A stretch of 5,762 nt of DNA from JAVBKB01 sp031554275 (GTDB lineage Bacteria > Bacillota > Bacilli > JARBTR01). Below, piece by piece: positions 1-5,762 of this stretch. The stretch is from NCBI GenBank assembly GCA_031554275.1, contig JAVBKB010000191.1, forward strand, positions 1-5,762, in the 5' to 3' direction. Made by a program: the position numbers and the translations under genes. Numbering within the stretch: the first letter of the stretch is position 1; each line of letters starts with the position of its first letter. The notes under the pieces were generated by a model. It was given only the letters and a program-made list of their open reading frames with translations. It ran no database searches and had not been told where the DNA came from.

Positions 1-311
1 CCCTTAACCGATATTTCACCATTGGGACCTACAGGTAGTACTGTTATCCCTGTAAGCTTCGAAAGGTTAATATACTCAATTACTCCCATTGAATCTTCTA
101 TCTTGTAGTTGAAGCTTGGAATGTTTTTATTATTGGTAAAGCTAATATTTGGTGTTTTATGTTCGATAGCAAAAGACTTTGAAGCAGTATAATAGAGGTT
201 ACTCCATGTCCCTGCTGCATCTGCCGTCTTCGTACCATAAATACCAACTTGACCCACGAAAATCAAAAATGTGGATATCCAAAGCAGATATTTCTTTTTT
301 ACAATTTTCAT
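1..311 (-). CDS. Secreted protein of unknown function (N-terminal part, runs off left edge)
   Basis: An open frame starts at an ATG (311-309) and continues without a stop to base 1, giving 103 residues of a longer protein. A Shine-Dalgarno-like AAAGGGG (318-324) lies 6 bases before the ATG. The N-terminus is a clear Sec signal peptide: MKIVKKKY is the positively charged part, residues 9-25 (LLWISTFLIFVGQVGIY) are hydrophobic, and T-A-D-A-A at 29-33 offers an AXA cleavage site after Ala32. The mature start, AGTWSNLYYTASKSFAIEH, is rich in Ser, Thr, Asn and aromatic residues, with alternating patterns that suggest beta structure as in extracellular or wall proteins. I recognise no domain in the visible part. 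It lies downstream of the membrane-linked sigma factor gene and in the same direction. Whether that sigma factor controls it is unknown. An AGTAAA/TTTACT inverted repeat (339-362) sits just upstream. Confidence 0.8.
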   Translation of the reverse strand, partial: MKIVKKKYLLWISTFLIFVGQVGIYGTKTADAAGTWSNLYYTASKSFAIEHKTPNISFTNNKNIPSFNYKIEDSMGVIEYINLSKLTGITVLPVGPNGEISVK

Positions 312-393
312 ATTTTTCCCCTTTGTAATTAATTGCTCAGTAAACTAGAATGAATATTTACTCCATGCCCGAGACTTTCCACTTAATCACCAA

Positions 394-720
394 TCAAGTG
401 CTTGAATTGTTCGTTTCAAATGTTTGCCTTGAAATTATAAAGCTGTCAGAACAAAGTTTTCCATTCTCAGTTCTACTGAACACGGTGTGTAACACTACAT
501 TATTAATTGGTAGTCTATGTTCCACGTAAAACTTAACGGCTGTTCTCAGAAATTGTTCAAACTGAGCAACTTCAATTTTTTGGTAATTTTTCACAGAAAA
601 ATTTTTTTGTTTCACATTTTCCAAATTAAACTCCCCATACTGTATAAAATTATTGTGACATAGAAGCTTTGGTGAATGTTTCTGAAAAGAGCTATGGGTA
701 ATTATCATACAACCAAACAA
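394..720 (-). CDS. Small hypothetical protein, start uncertain, possible lipoprotein or decayed gene
   Basis: This frame of 108 codons from a TTG at 720 ends with TGA at 394, 82 bases before the secreted-protein gene. I do not recognise it. The second half (from KNYQKIEVAQFEQFL onward) has the mixed hydrophobic and charged pattern of a folded protein, and the tail is rich in Ser, Thr and Asn. The start is odd: neither the TTG at 720 nor the ATG at 708 has a ribosome binding site. The frame is open further upstream to a TAA at 769-771, and those codons read ITKVLVVLFGC before Met708, a short basic plus hydrophobic stretch ending in Gly-Cys. That looks like a lipoprotein signal with lipobox LFGC, though Phe at -2 is not typical. 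No ATG, GTG or TTG precedes it, only ATT (741) or CTG (750), so the gene may use a rare start, have lost its start by mutation, or not be translated. It follows the sigma factor gene by 70 bases. Confidence 0.4.
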   Translation of the reverse strand: MFGCMIITHSSFQKHSPKLLCHNNFIQYGEFNLENVKQKNFSVKNYQKIEVAQFEQFLRTAVKFYVEHRLPINNVVLHTVFSRTENGKLCSDSFIISRQTFETNNSST

Positions 721-790
721 AACGACTAAAACTTTAGTAATTAAGCTCAGATTACTTGGGAAAATCCCTTAGCGTTGATTAAAGTCTAAA

Positions 791-1996
791 TCACTGAGTA
801 AGATATTCTTGAAAAAGCTCGATTGCTCCAACTTTAGTTGGTAATGTATCTGCAATATCAGAAATTTTGTATGAAATTTGCCAACTATCTTGTAGAGAGT
901 TATAACTTTCTACAAGTATCAGTCTCTTATCTTGCTTGTCAATGTGATAAACTAGATAGCTTCTATAATCTGGATCATCCTCATCAAAATAAAGATTGTC
1001 AAAGCTGATTTGATGTTTTTCGGCTATTTGTAAGAACAGTTCATGGTAATAGCCTGGTTGAACTTGTTTTCCAGATAGAATAAATGAAGCATCTTCAATC
1101 CCGATGAAATCTTCTAAAGTTTCAACTTTTTCGATTGCAGTTGGCATTTGTCCAGATGCCGGATTGTTTGATTCACTTATCTCTTGTTGCTCTGATGGTG
1201 AATTCAGTTGTGTAACAATAGCCACACCTCCACTGACCACCGCCAACGAAGCAACACCAAGCATGATCTTTGCAATAGTGGTAGAAAAAACTGATTTTGC
1301 TACTGGAGCAGACAGCTTTGCCACCACACTTTTCATAACGATTTCTTTGACTTGAGCAGTACATACATTTGCAGAATTATCCCGAAGAATTTGCGTAAGG
1401 ACTGGTACTATCGGAACAACACTGAATACAACAGAGCCACTCTTACACATTTCTTCTACCTTTTTCTTGATTTTCACTCTTGCTCTGGAGATTTTCAGCT
1501 GAGCTGCATTCACAGAAATACCCATTGATATTGCAATTTCTTTAGTGGACATCTCCGCATAATAATAAAGTAGCAAAGCTTGCTTTTGTTCAGTGGGCAG
1601 ACTGTTAATCAGCTCTAAAACCTGTTCTTGAGTTTCTTTGCTCGTCAACACTTCGTTAGGTAGAAATTCTTTTCGATTTTCTGCAAGTTGATCCTCAACA
1701 TCACTAAGAAGAATAGTCTCGAATTTATTATTTTTCTTAATAAAATCAACACACTCATTGTAAGTAATACGGTGTACCCAGGAACTAAAAGCATAGATGC
1801 TTTTCAGTTTATGAATCTCCTTATTTACCACAATTAAAACATTCTGTGTAACGTCCATGGCATCTGTAGGATTGTTAGTATGACGCAAGGCAATATAATA
1901 TACGTCTTTCCACACGCAAGCGTATAGCTCATCAAAAGCCTCTATGTCACCACCTTTCATTCTTTCTACTAACGGAGCAACCTCTACGAAATTCAT
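791..1996 (-). CDS. ECF-like sigma-70 family RNA polymerase sigma factor fused to a membrane-anchored C-terminal domain
   Basis: This 401-residue protein has a sigma factor N-terminus. Region 2 spans about residues 20-90 (FDELYACVWKD, DVTQNVLIVV, and the -10 recognition segment YAFSSWVHRITYNECVDFI). Region 4 spans about 125-182 (INSLPTEQKQALLLYYYAEM followed by the helix-turn-helix STKEIAISMGISVNAAQLKI and basic RARVKIKKK). Ordinary ECF sigma factors end near here. This one continues with a hydrophobic stretch (189-203), a linker, one strong transmembrane helix (about 241-263, IAKIMLGVASLAVVSGGVAIV), a Ser/Asn/Pro/Gln-rich spacer (265-285) and an acidic, aromatic C-terminal domain (about 290-401). 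By the positive-inside expectation the C-terminal domain would be outside the cell. No zinc-binding anti-sigma motif is visible and no separate anti-sigma gene follows, so the tail may restrain the sigma domain itself; that is inference. The ATG is preceded by AAGAGG (2008-2013) and AGGA (2003-2006). The family is clear; the regulon and signal are unknown. Confidence 0.88.
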   Translation of the reverse strand: MNFVEVAPLVERMKGGDIEAFDELYACVWKDVYYIALRHTNNPTDAMDVTQNVLIVVNKEIHKLKSIYAFSSWVHRITYNECVDFIKKNNKFETILLSDVEDQLAENRKEFLPNEVLTSKETQEQVLELINSLPTEQKQALLLYYYAEMSTKEIAISMGISVNAAQLKISRARVKIKKKVEEMCKSGSVVFSVVPIVPVLTQILRDNSANVCTAQVKEIVMKSVVAKLSAPVAKSVFSTTIAKIMLGVASLAVVSGGVAIVTQLNSPSEQQEISESNNPASGQMPTAIEKVETLEDFIGIEDASFILSGKQVQPGYYHELFLQIAEKHQISFDNLYFDEDDPDYRSYLVYHIDKQDKRLILVESYNSLQDSWQISYKISDIADTLPTKVGAIELFQEYLTQ

Positions 1997-2299
1997 TTAG
2001 TGTCCTACCTCTTATTCAATATTTTTGATCATTAAGAGCTTGCTTTTAAAGGACTGGCTCAATCGACAAAACCAGTCATTTTCTATCAAAGTTTTTTATA
2101 AATCGTAACCAGTAAATATTACCAGGAAAACAAGCCCATAAATTATAGATGTTATATATTTGAAATCCCTTTTAATTCTTCAACACATGTATACAAACCA
2201 TACCACATATCTACTTTATTTGACATTGGAATTTAAATGAAATGTTAAGATTATATTGAAATATTAATTTTCCAAATGAATTTGAGAATTATTACTATT
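1997..2299. other. Non-coding leader and promoter region of the sigma factor gene
   Basis: I see no convincing reading frame on either strand in this AT-rich 303-base stretch. On the minus strand it should hold the sigma factor promoter. Possible elements are a TATAAT hexamer (2142-2147) without a good -35, and further upstream an ATGTCA hexamer 18 bases before TGG-TATGGT, which resembles an extended -10; neither is convincing. A 6-bp stem GACTGG/CCAGTC (2052-2057 with 2072-2077, 14-base loop) lies in the probable 5' leader, about 55 bases before the ATG. Confidence 0.4.
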
Positions 2300-2326
2300 T
2301 TCCGAATCACTAAGAGTGATTCGGAA
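2300..2326. repeat. Perfect 11-bp inverted repeat, orphan hairpin
   Basis: TTCCGAATCAC (2300-2310) is an exact inverted copy of GTGATTCGGAA (2316-2326) with a 5-base TAAGA loop. It stands out in an AT-rich intergenic region about 300 bases upstream of the sigma factor gene and beyond the kbl terminator. It could be a terminator, but the plus-strand tail (CTATTCTTTTG) is only weakly T-rich and the minus-strand tail (AATAGTAATAATT) is not a U tract. A protein-binding operator is the other possibility. Confidence 0.7.
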
Positions 2327-2439
2327 CTATTCTTTTGTTAAATCCAAATGAACTACAACACAGCGTCGTCCTGCTTTCGTCTTTTCCTTCTTAATACAAG
2401 TCGTTGTTACGTTGCTGTTTTTTTGATGAGATTCCGCAC

Positions 2440-2471
2440 AAAAAAAAGATACTGATGAAAACATCAATATC
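2440..2471 (-). terminator. Intrinsic terminator of the kbl transcript
   Basis: On the minus strand GATATTGATG (2471-2462), loop TTTT, CATCAGTATC (2457-2448) form a 10-bp stem with one G-U wobble, followed at once by eight T (2447-2440). The hairpin begins 32 bases after the kbl stop codon. The wobble is a pair only in minus-strand RNA (on the plus strand it is a C/A mismatch), which supports the strand assignment. The stem is AT-rich but the U tract is strong. Confidence 0.85.
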
Positions 2472-2502
2472 ATTGCTGCTTGTGTTAATGACGCCGTATT
2501 TT

Positions 2503-3681
2503 CTAAATCAATCCCAGTTCTTTTCCTACTTTCTCAAATATCGTAATGGCGGACTGGAGCTGCTCTTTTGTGTGGGCAGCTGACACAATCGTTCGTACCC
2601 TTGCTTTCCCCTTAGCAACTGTCGGAAAGGCGATTCCTTGTGCCAAAACACCATGCTCAAACAACTTGTCAGACAGTTTATGGGCTACCGCATCATCGCC
2701 AACAATTATTGGTGTAATTGGCGTTTCGCTTTGACCTGTATCAAACCCTAGCGCTTTTAATCCATTTTTAAAGAAGATGGTATTGTTCCACAGGTTATCA
2801 ATTAATTCTGGTTCATTTAGTAGTACATCTATCGCTGCGCTATTCGCCTCTACAACTGCGGGTGAATGAGAGGTACTAAACAGGAATGGACGACCTTTAT
2901 GGATCAAGTAGTCAATTAATGTCCGGCTTGAGGCAATGTAGCCTCCAAGAACACCAACCGCTTTCGATAATGTGCCCACTTGGATATGAACGCGGCCATC
3001 TAAACCAAAGTGATTGACTGAGCCACGTCCGTTTGCACCCAATACGCCTGATGCATGCGCATCATCAACCATGACAATGGCATCATACTTTTCAGCAAGC
3101 TCGACAATTTGCGGTAAAGGTGCGATATTCCCATCCATCGAGAATACGCCATCGGTTACGATTAAACGTTTGCGAAAGCTAGCTGACTCTTTCAAGGCTG
3201 TCTCTAGACTTTCCATGTCCACATGCTTATAAACTTTCCGAGCCGCTTTTGTAAGTCGAATGCCATCAATTATTGAAGCATGATTAAGTTCGTCGGAAAT
3301 TACAACATCCTCTGAGGATAAGATCGCTGATAACACACCTTGATTACATGTAAAACCAGATTGAAAAACAAGTGCTGCCTCAGTATGTTTGAACTTTGCT
3401 AGTTTGTCCTCTAAAGCCATATGCATGGTGAAAGTTCCTGCGATGGTTCTCACTGAACCAGTTCCAACACCATACTGTTCAGTTGCCTTCACAGCTGCCT
3501 CAACCAAATGAGGATGCGTTGTTAATCCCAAATAATTATTAGAGGATAACTGGATTAGTTCTTTTCCATCAATTACTACCGTTGCTCCAGCTGTGGATTC
3601 AATGGGTAACAGCTTTCGAAATGTTCCATTCGTCTTCATCTCATCTAATTCTAGTTGTAAATACTCAAAACCATTCATCAT
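2503..3681 (-). CDS. kbl: 2-amino-3-ketobutyrate CoA ligase (glycine C-acetyltransferase)
   Basis: Kbl is a cytosolic PLP enzyme of the alpha-oxoamine synthase family (fold type I). It converts 2-amino-3-oxobutyrate and CoA to glycine and acetyl-CoA, the second step of threonine degradation after Tdh. The 392 residues match the length of the B. subtilis protein and align with it throughout from memory. Visible landmarks are SSNNYLGL near 46-53, the glycine-rich GVGTGSVRTIAGT (71-83), ELNHAS with the PLP-stacking His134, TDGVFSMDGNIAPL (177-189), DDAHASG (206-212) with the PLP Asp206 and His209, GTLSKAVG with the Schiff-base Lys240, and FSTSHSP (268-274). A longer frame opens at a TTG (3693), but that TTG belongs to the ribosome binding site. 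GGAGG (3687-3691) lies 5 bases before the ATG at 3681 and 8 before the ATG at 3678, so one of these is the start. A terminator follows the gene. It is separated from tdh by a GNAT gene and a structured gap. Confidence 0.96.
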   Translation of the reverse strand: MMNGFEYLQLELDEMKTNGTFRKLLPIESTAGATVVIDGKELIQLSSNNYLGLTTHPHLVEAAVKATEQYGVGTGSVRTIAGTFTMHMALEDKLAKFKHTEAALVFQSGFTCNQGVLSAILSSEDVVISDELNHASIIDGIRLTKAARKVYKHVDMESLETALKESASFRKRLIVTDGVFSMDGNIAPLPQIVELAEKYDAIVMVDDAHASGVLGANGRGSVNHFGLDGRVHIQVGTLSKAVGVLGGYIASSRTLIDYLIHKGRPFLFSTSHSPAVVEANSAAIDVLLNEPELIDNLWNNTIFFKNGLKALGFDTGQSETPITPIIVGDDAVAHKLSDKLFEHGVLAQGIAFPTVAKGKARVRTIVSAAHTKEQLQSAITIFEKVGKELGLI

Positions 3682-3686
3682 GAGAA

Positions 3687-3691
3687 CCTCC
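3687..3691 (-). promoter_or_regulatory. Ribosome binding site of kbl, decides the start
   Basis: GGAGG on the minus strand is 5 bases from ATG 3681 and 8 bases from ATG 3678. It overlaps the TTG at 3693, which rules out that upstream in-frame codon as the start. Confidence 0.85.
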
Positions 3692-3713
3692 AATACTTAT
3701 TTGTGGAATATTC

Positions 3714-3769
3714 TAGAAGCATGATGAAAGTTTCGAACTGACCATTCGAAAGGTTTCACCATGCTTCTA
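3714..3769 (-). repeat. Long imperfect hairpin in the leader upstream of kbl
   Basis: The arms TAGAAGCATG-A-TGAAA-G-TTTCGAA (3714-3737) and TTCGAAA-GG-TTTCA-C-CATGCTTCTA (3745-3769) pair over 22 bases around a 7-base loop. The single mismatched position (3724/3759) is A/C on the plus strand but a G-U wobble in minus-strand RNA, giving 23 pairs with one small internal loop. This suggests it works as RNA in the tdh-to-kbl direction. It ends 32 bases before the kbl ATG. No U tract follows, so it is not a standard terminator. It could be a processing or stability element, or an operator. A weak TTCGAA (3732-3737), 16 bases, TAGAAT (3710-3715) promoter-like pair lies in its kbl-proximal arm, so kbl could also have its own start point. 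Just upstream are two mutually exclusive 7-bp stems: TCGAAGA/TCTTCGA (3776-3782 with 3793-3799) and AATATTG/CAATATT (3782-3788 with 3800-3806). Confidence 0.75.
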
Positions 3770-3909
3770 TGTATTTCGAAGAATATTGAAAATCTTCGAC
3801 AATATTAATTTGGTAGCTAGACTAATCCTAATTCCTGACTAAAATAATCTAAAACGAAAAATCATTACAAACTCATCGTATTTTAATCGGGAATGAGGAT
3901 TATGTGCAC

Positions 3910-4362
3910 TTAAATAAAGTAACTCATTATTGGCAATTTCCGATTATCAATCGCTTGTGATACTTTTTCACCAATTTTGACAGCACCCATCTTTTCGAAA
4001 AAACCTTCCGCAAATGGCTCGCTCTCGATAATAATGTTCATCACCATGTTGTTTGAAGCAATTTCAATCATGTATTGCCACATCTTTCTGCCATAACCTT
4101 TTCCAATGTACTTTGGATCTAAAAAAAAGTCTTCAAGATAATCATTCTTCCCGTCATTTGTTAAACTGAAAAAACCAATCAGTTCATCACCACGGTTCAT
4201 CGTATAGACGATGTCTCGCTCTATCATACTTTCTGGTACCTCAAGATATTCTTTCATCTTTTCCATAAATAGATCATCGTAACGCCAAGATTTCTTTGAT
4301 CGAATCGTAAGTGAAGATAAAACTGCTGCTTGATCTACTTTTGCCTTTTTAAAAGTTATCAT
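3910..4362 (-). CDS. GNAT family N-acetyltransferase
   Basis: This cytosolic acetyl-CoA-dependent acyltransferase of 150 residues is a usual length for a single GNAT domain. The N-terminal RSKKSWRYDDLFMEKM (21-36) is typical of a GNAT subgroup with a conserved S-K-x-x-W segment. Motif A is visible at about 77-95: LEDFFLDPKYIGKGYGRKMW, with the acetyl-CoA pyrophosphate loop IGKGYG. The first position of the usual Q/R-x-x-G-x-G/A is Ile here. Motif B is at about 110-127 (IIIESEPFAEGFFEKMGA), and the end LPIMSYFI is a normal final strand. The start is set at the ATG of 4362, whose last two bases overlap the tdh stop (ATGA), so translation is probably coupled to tdh. An alternative in-frame ATG at 4386 would give 158 residues but lies deeper in tdh. 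The substrate cannot be told. Its position between tdh and kbl suggests an amino acid or amine related to threonine or glycine metabolism, but it may simply be a passenger. Confidence 0.88.
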   Translation of the reverse strand: MITFKKAKVDQAAVLSSLTIRSKKSWRYDDLFMEKMKEYLEVPESMIERDIVYTMNRGDELIGFFSLTNDGKNDYLEDFFLDPKYIGKGYGRKMWQYMIEIASNNMVMNIIIESEPFAEGFFEKMGAVKIGEKVSQAIDNRKLPIMSYFI

Positions 4363-5399
4363 GGTATCAAAACTACCTTTCCACATTGTCCCTGTATCAT
4401 GAGATCAAACCCCGTTTCAAATTCGTCAAGTGGGATTTGATGAGTGATGATCTCATGTAAATGAAGTTGACCGGATTGTTGCAATCCAGAAACTTGTTGC
4501 CATGTCTTGTACATTTGTCTACCTGTAATCCCATGAACTGTGATACCTTTAAAAACAAGATCATTTGTAAGGTCAATTTCAACTGGTTTTGTTGGTAAAC
4601 TCAATATAGAGATTCTACCACCATTCGTCACTATTTTAAAGGCTTGATCTATCGCCACTGGATGCCCGCTCATTTCACATACTACATCAACACCATTTCC
4701 ATTCGTTAAGGATTGTATAATGTCCAAAGGATTTTCTTTAAGTGAATTAACAATTGTTGTCGCACCGATTTTTTTTGCTAAGTTCAAGCGATAATCGTTT
4801 AGGTCAAAGGCAATCACTTGAGCTGCTCCTGCTGCCTTTGCAACATTGACTGCCATCAGTCCTATTGGTCCGCAACCGATCACCGCAACTGTTTGCCCAG
4901 CTACTTCACCTGATAATACAGTTTGAACTGCATTGCCAAGTGGTTCTTGGATAGAAGCCATGAAATGAGGCATGGTTTTGGCATTTTGCCAAATGTTCGA
5001 AGCAGGGATGGCAACATATTCTGCAAAGCAGCCTGTAGTGTCTACACCCAATATGCGGGTGTTTCTGCAGACATGAAATTTCCCAGCTAGACATTGCGGA
5101 CATGTCCCACAAACAAAATGTGTTTCCGCAGAAACGTGATCTCCAAGTTGCACACTCTTTACATTCTCACCGATCTTTACAACGACACCTGCAAATTCAT
5201 GCCCAAAAGTATATGGGGGTTTGACTCGTTTTTCTGCCCATGCATCCCAATTATAGATATGTACATCTGTGCCACAAATTGAAGTTGCCTTCACTTGCAC
5301 TAGCACTTCATCAACCGAAATCTCAGGAATATCTACCTGTTGTAGCATTGCTCCAAATCCTTGGTGGTGTTTCACAATCGCTCTCATTTTCCCCAGCAT
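4359..5399 (-). CDS. tdh: L-threonine 3-dehydrogenase
   Basis: Tdh is a cytosolic zinc-dependent medium-chain dehydrogenase that oxidises L-threonine with NAD+ to 2-amino-3-oxobutyrate, which Kbl then cleaves. The 346 residues are close to the B. subtilis length (347). Catalytic zinc ligands are seen as Cys42 (SICGTDVHIYNWD), His67-Glu68 (GHEFAG) and Glu152 (QEPLGNAV). The structural zinc lobe has Cys97, Cys100, Cys103 and Cys111. The Rossmann motif GCGPIG (175-180) and the acidic Asp199 after the second strand fit NAD+ rather than NADP+. CEMSGHP (241-247) and the C-terminal GQCGKVVLIP are family hallmarks. The ATG at 5399 is preceded by GGAGG (5405-5409); the upstream in-frame TTG at 5411 overlaps that site and is not the start. 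The ORF ends in TGA overlapping the GNAT start. It is the first gene of the cluster and probably carries the main promoter. Confidence 0.97.
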   Translation of the reverse strand: MLGKMRAIVKHHQGFGAMLQQVDIPEISVDEVLVQVKATSICGTDVHIYNWDAWAEKRVKPPYTFGHEFAGVVVKIGENVKSVQLGDHVSAETHFVCGTCPQCLAGKFHVCRNTRILGVDTTGCFAEYVAIPASNIWQNAKTMPHFMASIQEPLGNAVQTVLSGEVAGQTVAVIGCGPIGLMAVNVAKAAGAAQVIAFDLNDYRLNLAKKIGATTIVNSLKENPLDIIQSLTNGNGVDVVCEMSGHPVAIDQAFKIVTNGGRISILSLPTKPVEIDLTNDLVFKGITVHGITGRQMYKTWQQVSGLQQSGQLHLHEIITHQIPLDEFETGFDLMIQGQCGKVVLIP

Positions 5400-5404
5400 G
5401 TTAG

Positions 5405-5409
5405 CCTCC
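5405..5409 (-). promoter_or_regulatory. Ribosome binding site of tdh, decides the start
   Basis: GGAGG on the minus strand lies 5 bases before ATG 5399. As at kbl, an in-frame TTG (5411) just overlaps it and extends the open frame artificially. Confidence 0.85.
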
Positions 5410-5510
5410 AACTCTTACAATGAATGAGTTTACTTTTTATAAATGTGATTAGCTCTTAAAATAAGCCAACAAAAATAATTTATTGAGAGAATATTTCATT
5501 TAGTAGCTCG

Positions 5511-5540
5511 TTTATACGATAACTTTTACAATATACACAA
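5511..5540 (-). promoter_or_regulatory. Possible sigma-A promoter of tdh
   Basis: On the minus strand TTGTGT (5540-5535), an 18-base spacer and TATAAA (5516-5511) make a weak but acceptable vegetative promoter. Transcription would begin near 5504, leaving a 5' leader of about 105 bases. The -10 is good (5 of 6) and the -35 poor (3 of 6). In such AT-rich DNA chance matches are common. Confidence 0.35.
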
Positions 5541-5762
5541 AATTCACCATTATTTTATCATGAAGTATTTGAAATGAGCTAATTTGATGATTGCGAAAAA
5601 TTCTTCATATTGAAAACAAATCTAATCCTAAATTTTCGTTGGAAAAGCGAGACTATCCTAGAAAATTATGACGAAGTATTTGAGAATCTTAGCGAGTTTA
5701 AAGTTGCATTTCTAACAATTAGGATTAAAGTCATAAATGAATACTTCGACATTATTTGCAAT
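5541..5762. repeat. Non-coding stretch with short direct and inverted repeats upstream of tdh
   Basis: No convincing gene is seen in this AT-rich stretch. It carries GAAGTATTTGA twice in direct orientation (5562-5572 and 5673-5683) and AATACTTC inverted (5740-5747); the last two make a 9-bp inverted pair CGAAGTATT/AATACTTCG (5672-5680 with 5740-5748). A second pair, TAATCCTAA (5623-5631) and TTAGGATTA (5719-5727), interleaves with the first. The ten-base CTAATCCTAA (5622-5631) recurs at 3822-3831 upstream of kbl. The role is unknown; binding sites or remnants of a decayed element are possible. Confidence 0.4.

Noticed and set aside
726..739. ACTAA-AGTT-TTAGT stem followed by T-rich sequence after the sigma gene, as a terminator
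   Set aside because: Stem is only 5 AT-rich pairs and lies within the open frame of the next ORF, so it is too weak to call.
1104..1355. Plus-strand frame of 83 codons inside the sigma factor gene
   Set aside because: Antisense shadow of a clear coding gene, with no family resemblance. The same holds for frames within kbl and tdh.
2327..2473. Minus-strand 48-codon frame starting MILMFSSVSFFCAE after kbl
   Set aside because: Its first codons are the kbl terminator hairpin and U tract (2440-2471), and there is no ribosome binding site. The hydrophobic start is explained by the T-rich terminator.
5655..5671. CodY-like box (AATTTTCTAGGATAG on the minus strand) upstream of tdh
   Set aside because: Only about 9 of 15 positions match the consensus, which is expected by chance in AT-rich DNA.
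5712..5762. Minus-strand frame open from the right edge for 16 codons to a TAG, possibly the end of an upstream gene
   Set aside because: Too short to judge, and the repeats and AT-rich, stop-rich sequence around it look non-coding.

Overview
The window is AT-rich and reads as chromosomal DNA of a Gram-positive, endospore-former-type Bacillales bacterium, perhaps Planococcaceae/Lysinibacillus-like. The basis is Kbl and Tdh proteins that closely resemble the Bacillus subtilis proteins as I remember them, strong GGAGG ribosome binding sites, and a secreted protein with a lysine-rich signal peptide. The genus is an inference. All supported genes lie on the minus strand, so transcription runs from high to low coordinates.

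Right half (about 5762 to 2440): a threonine catabolism cluster. A roughly 350-base non-coding stretch with a possible promoter and short AT-rich repeats precedes tdh (L-threonine 3-dehydrogenase). The tdh stop codon overlaps the start of a GNAT acetyltransferase gene (ATGA overlap). A 228-base gap then holds a long imperfect hairpin, followed by kbl (2-amino-3-ketobutyrate CoA ligase). Tdh oxidises threonine to 2-amino-3-oxobutyrate, and Kbl splits this with CoA into glycine and acetyl-CoA. A good intrinsic terminator (hairpin plus eight U) lies 32 bases after the kbl stop. The GNAT gene between tdh and kbl is the unusual element; its substrate is unknown.

Middle (about 2439 to 1997): non-coding sequence with one perfect 11-bp orphan inverted repeat and the leader of the next gene.

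Left half (1996 to 1): a possible cell-envelope signalling locus. It holds a sigma-70 family (ECF-like) sigma factor fused through a transmembrane helix to a predicted extracellular domain. Next comes a small ORF whose reading frame begins with a lipoprotein-like hydrophobic stretch but has no good start codon. Last is the N-terminal part of an unrecognised secreted protein that runs off the left edge. The membrane-tethered sigma factor and its two envelope-directed neighbours are the best candidate for a little-described system here; a functional link between them is inferred only from adjacency.
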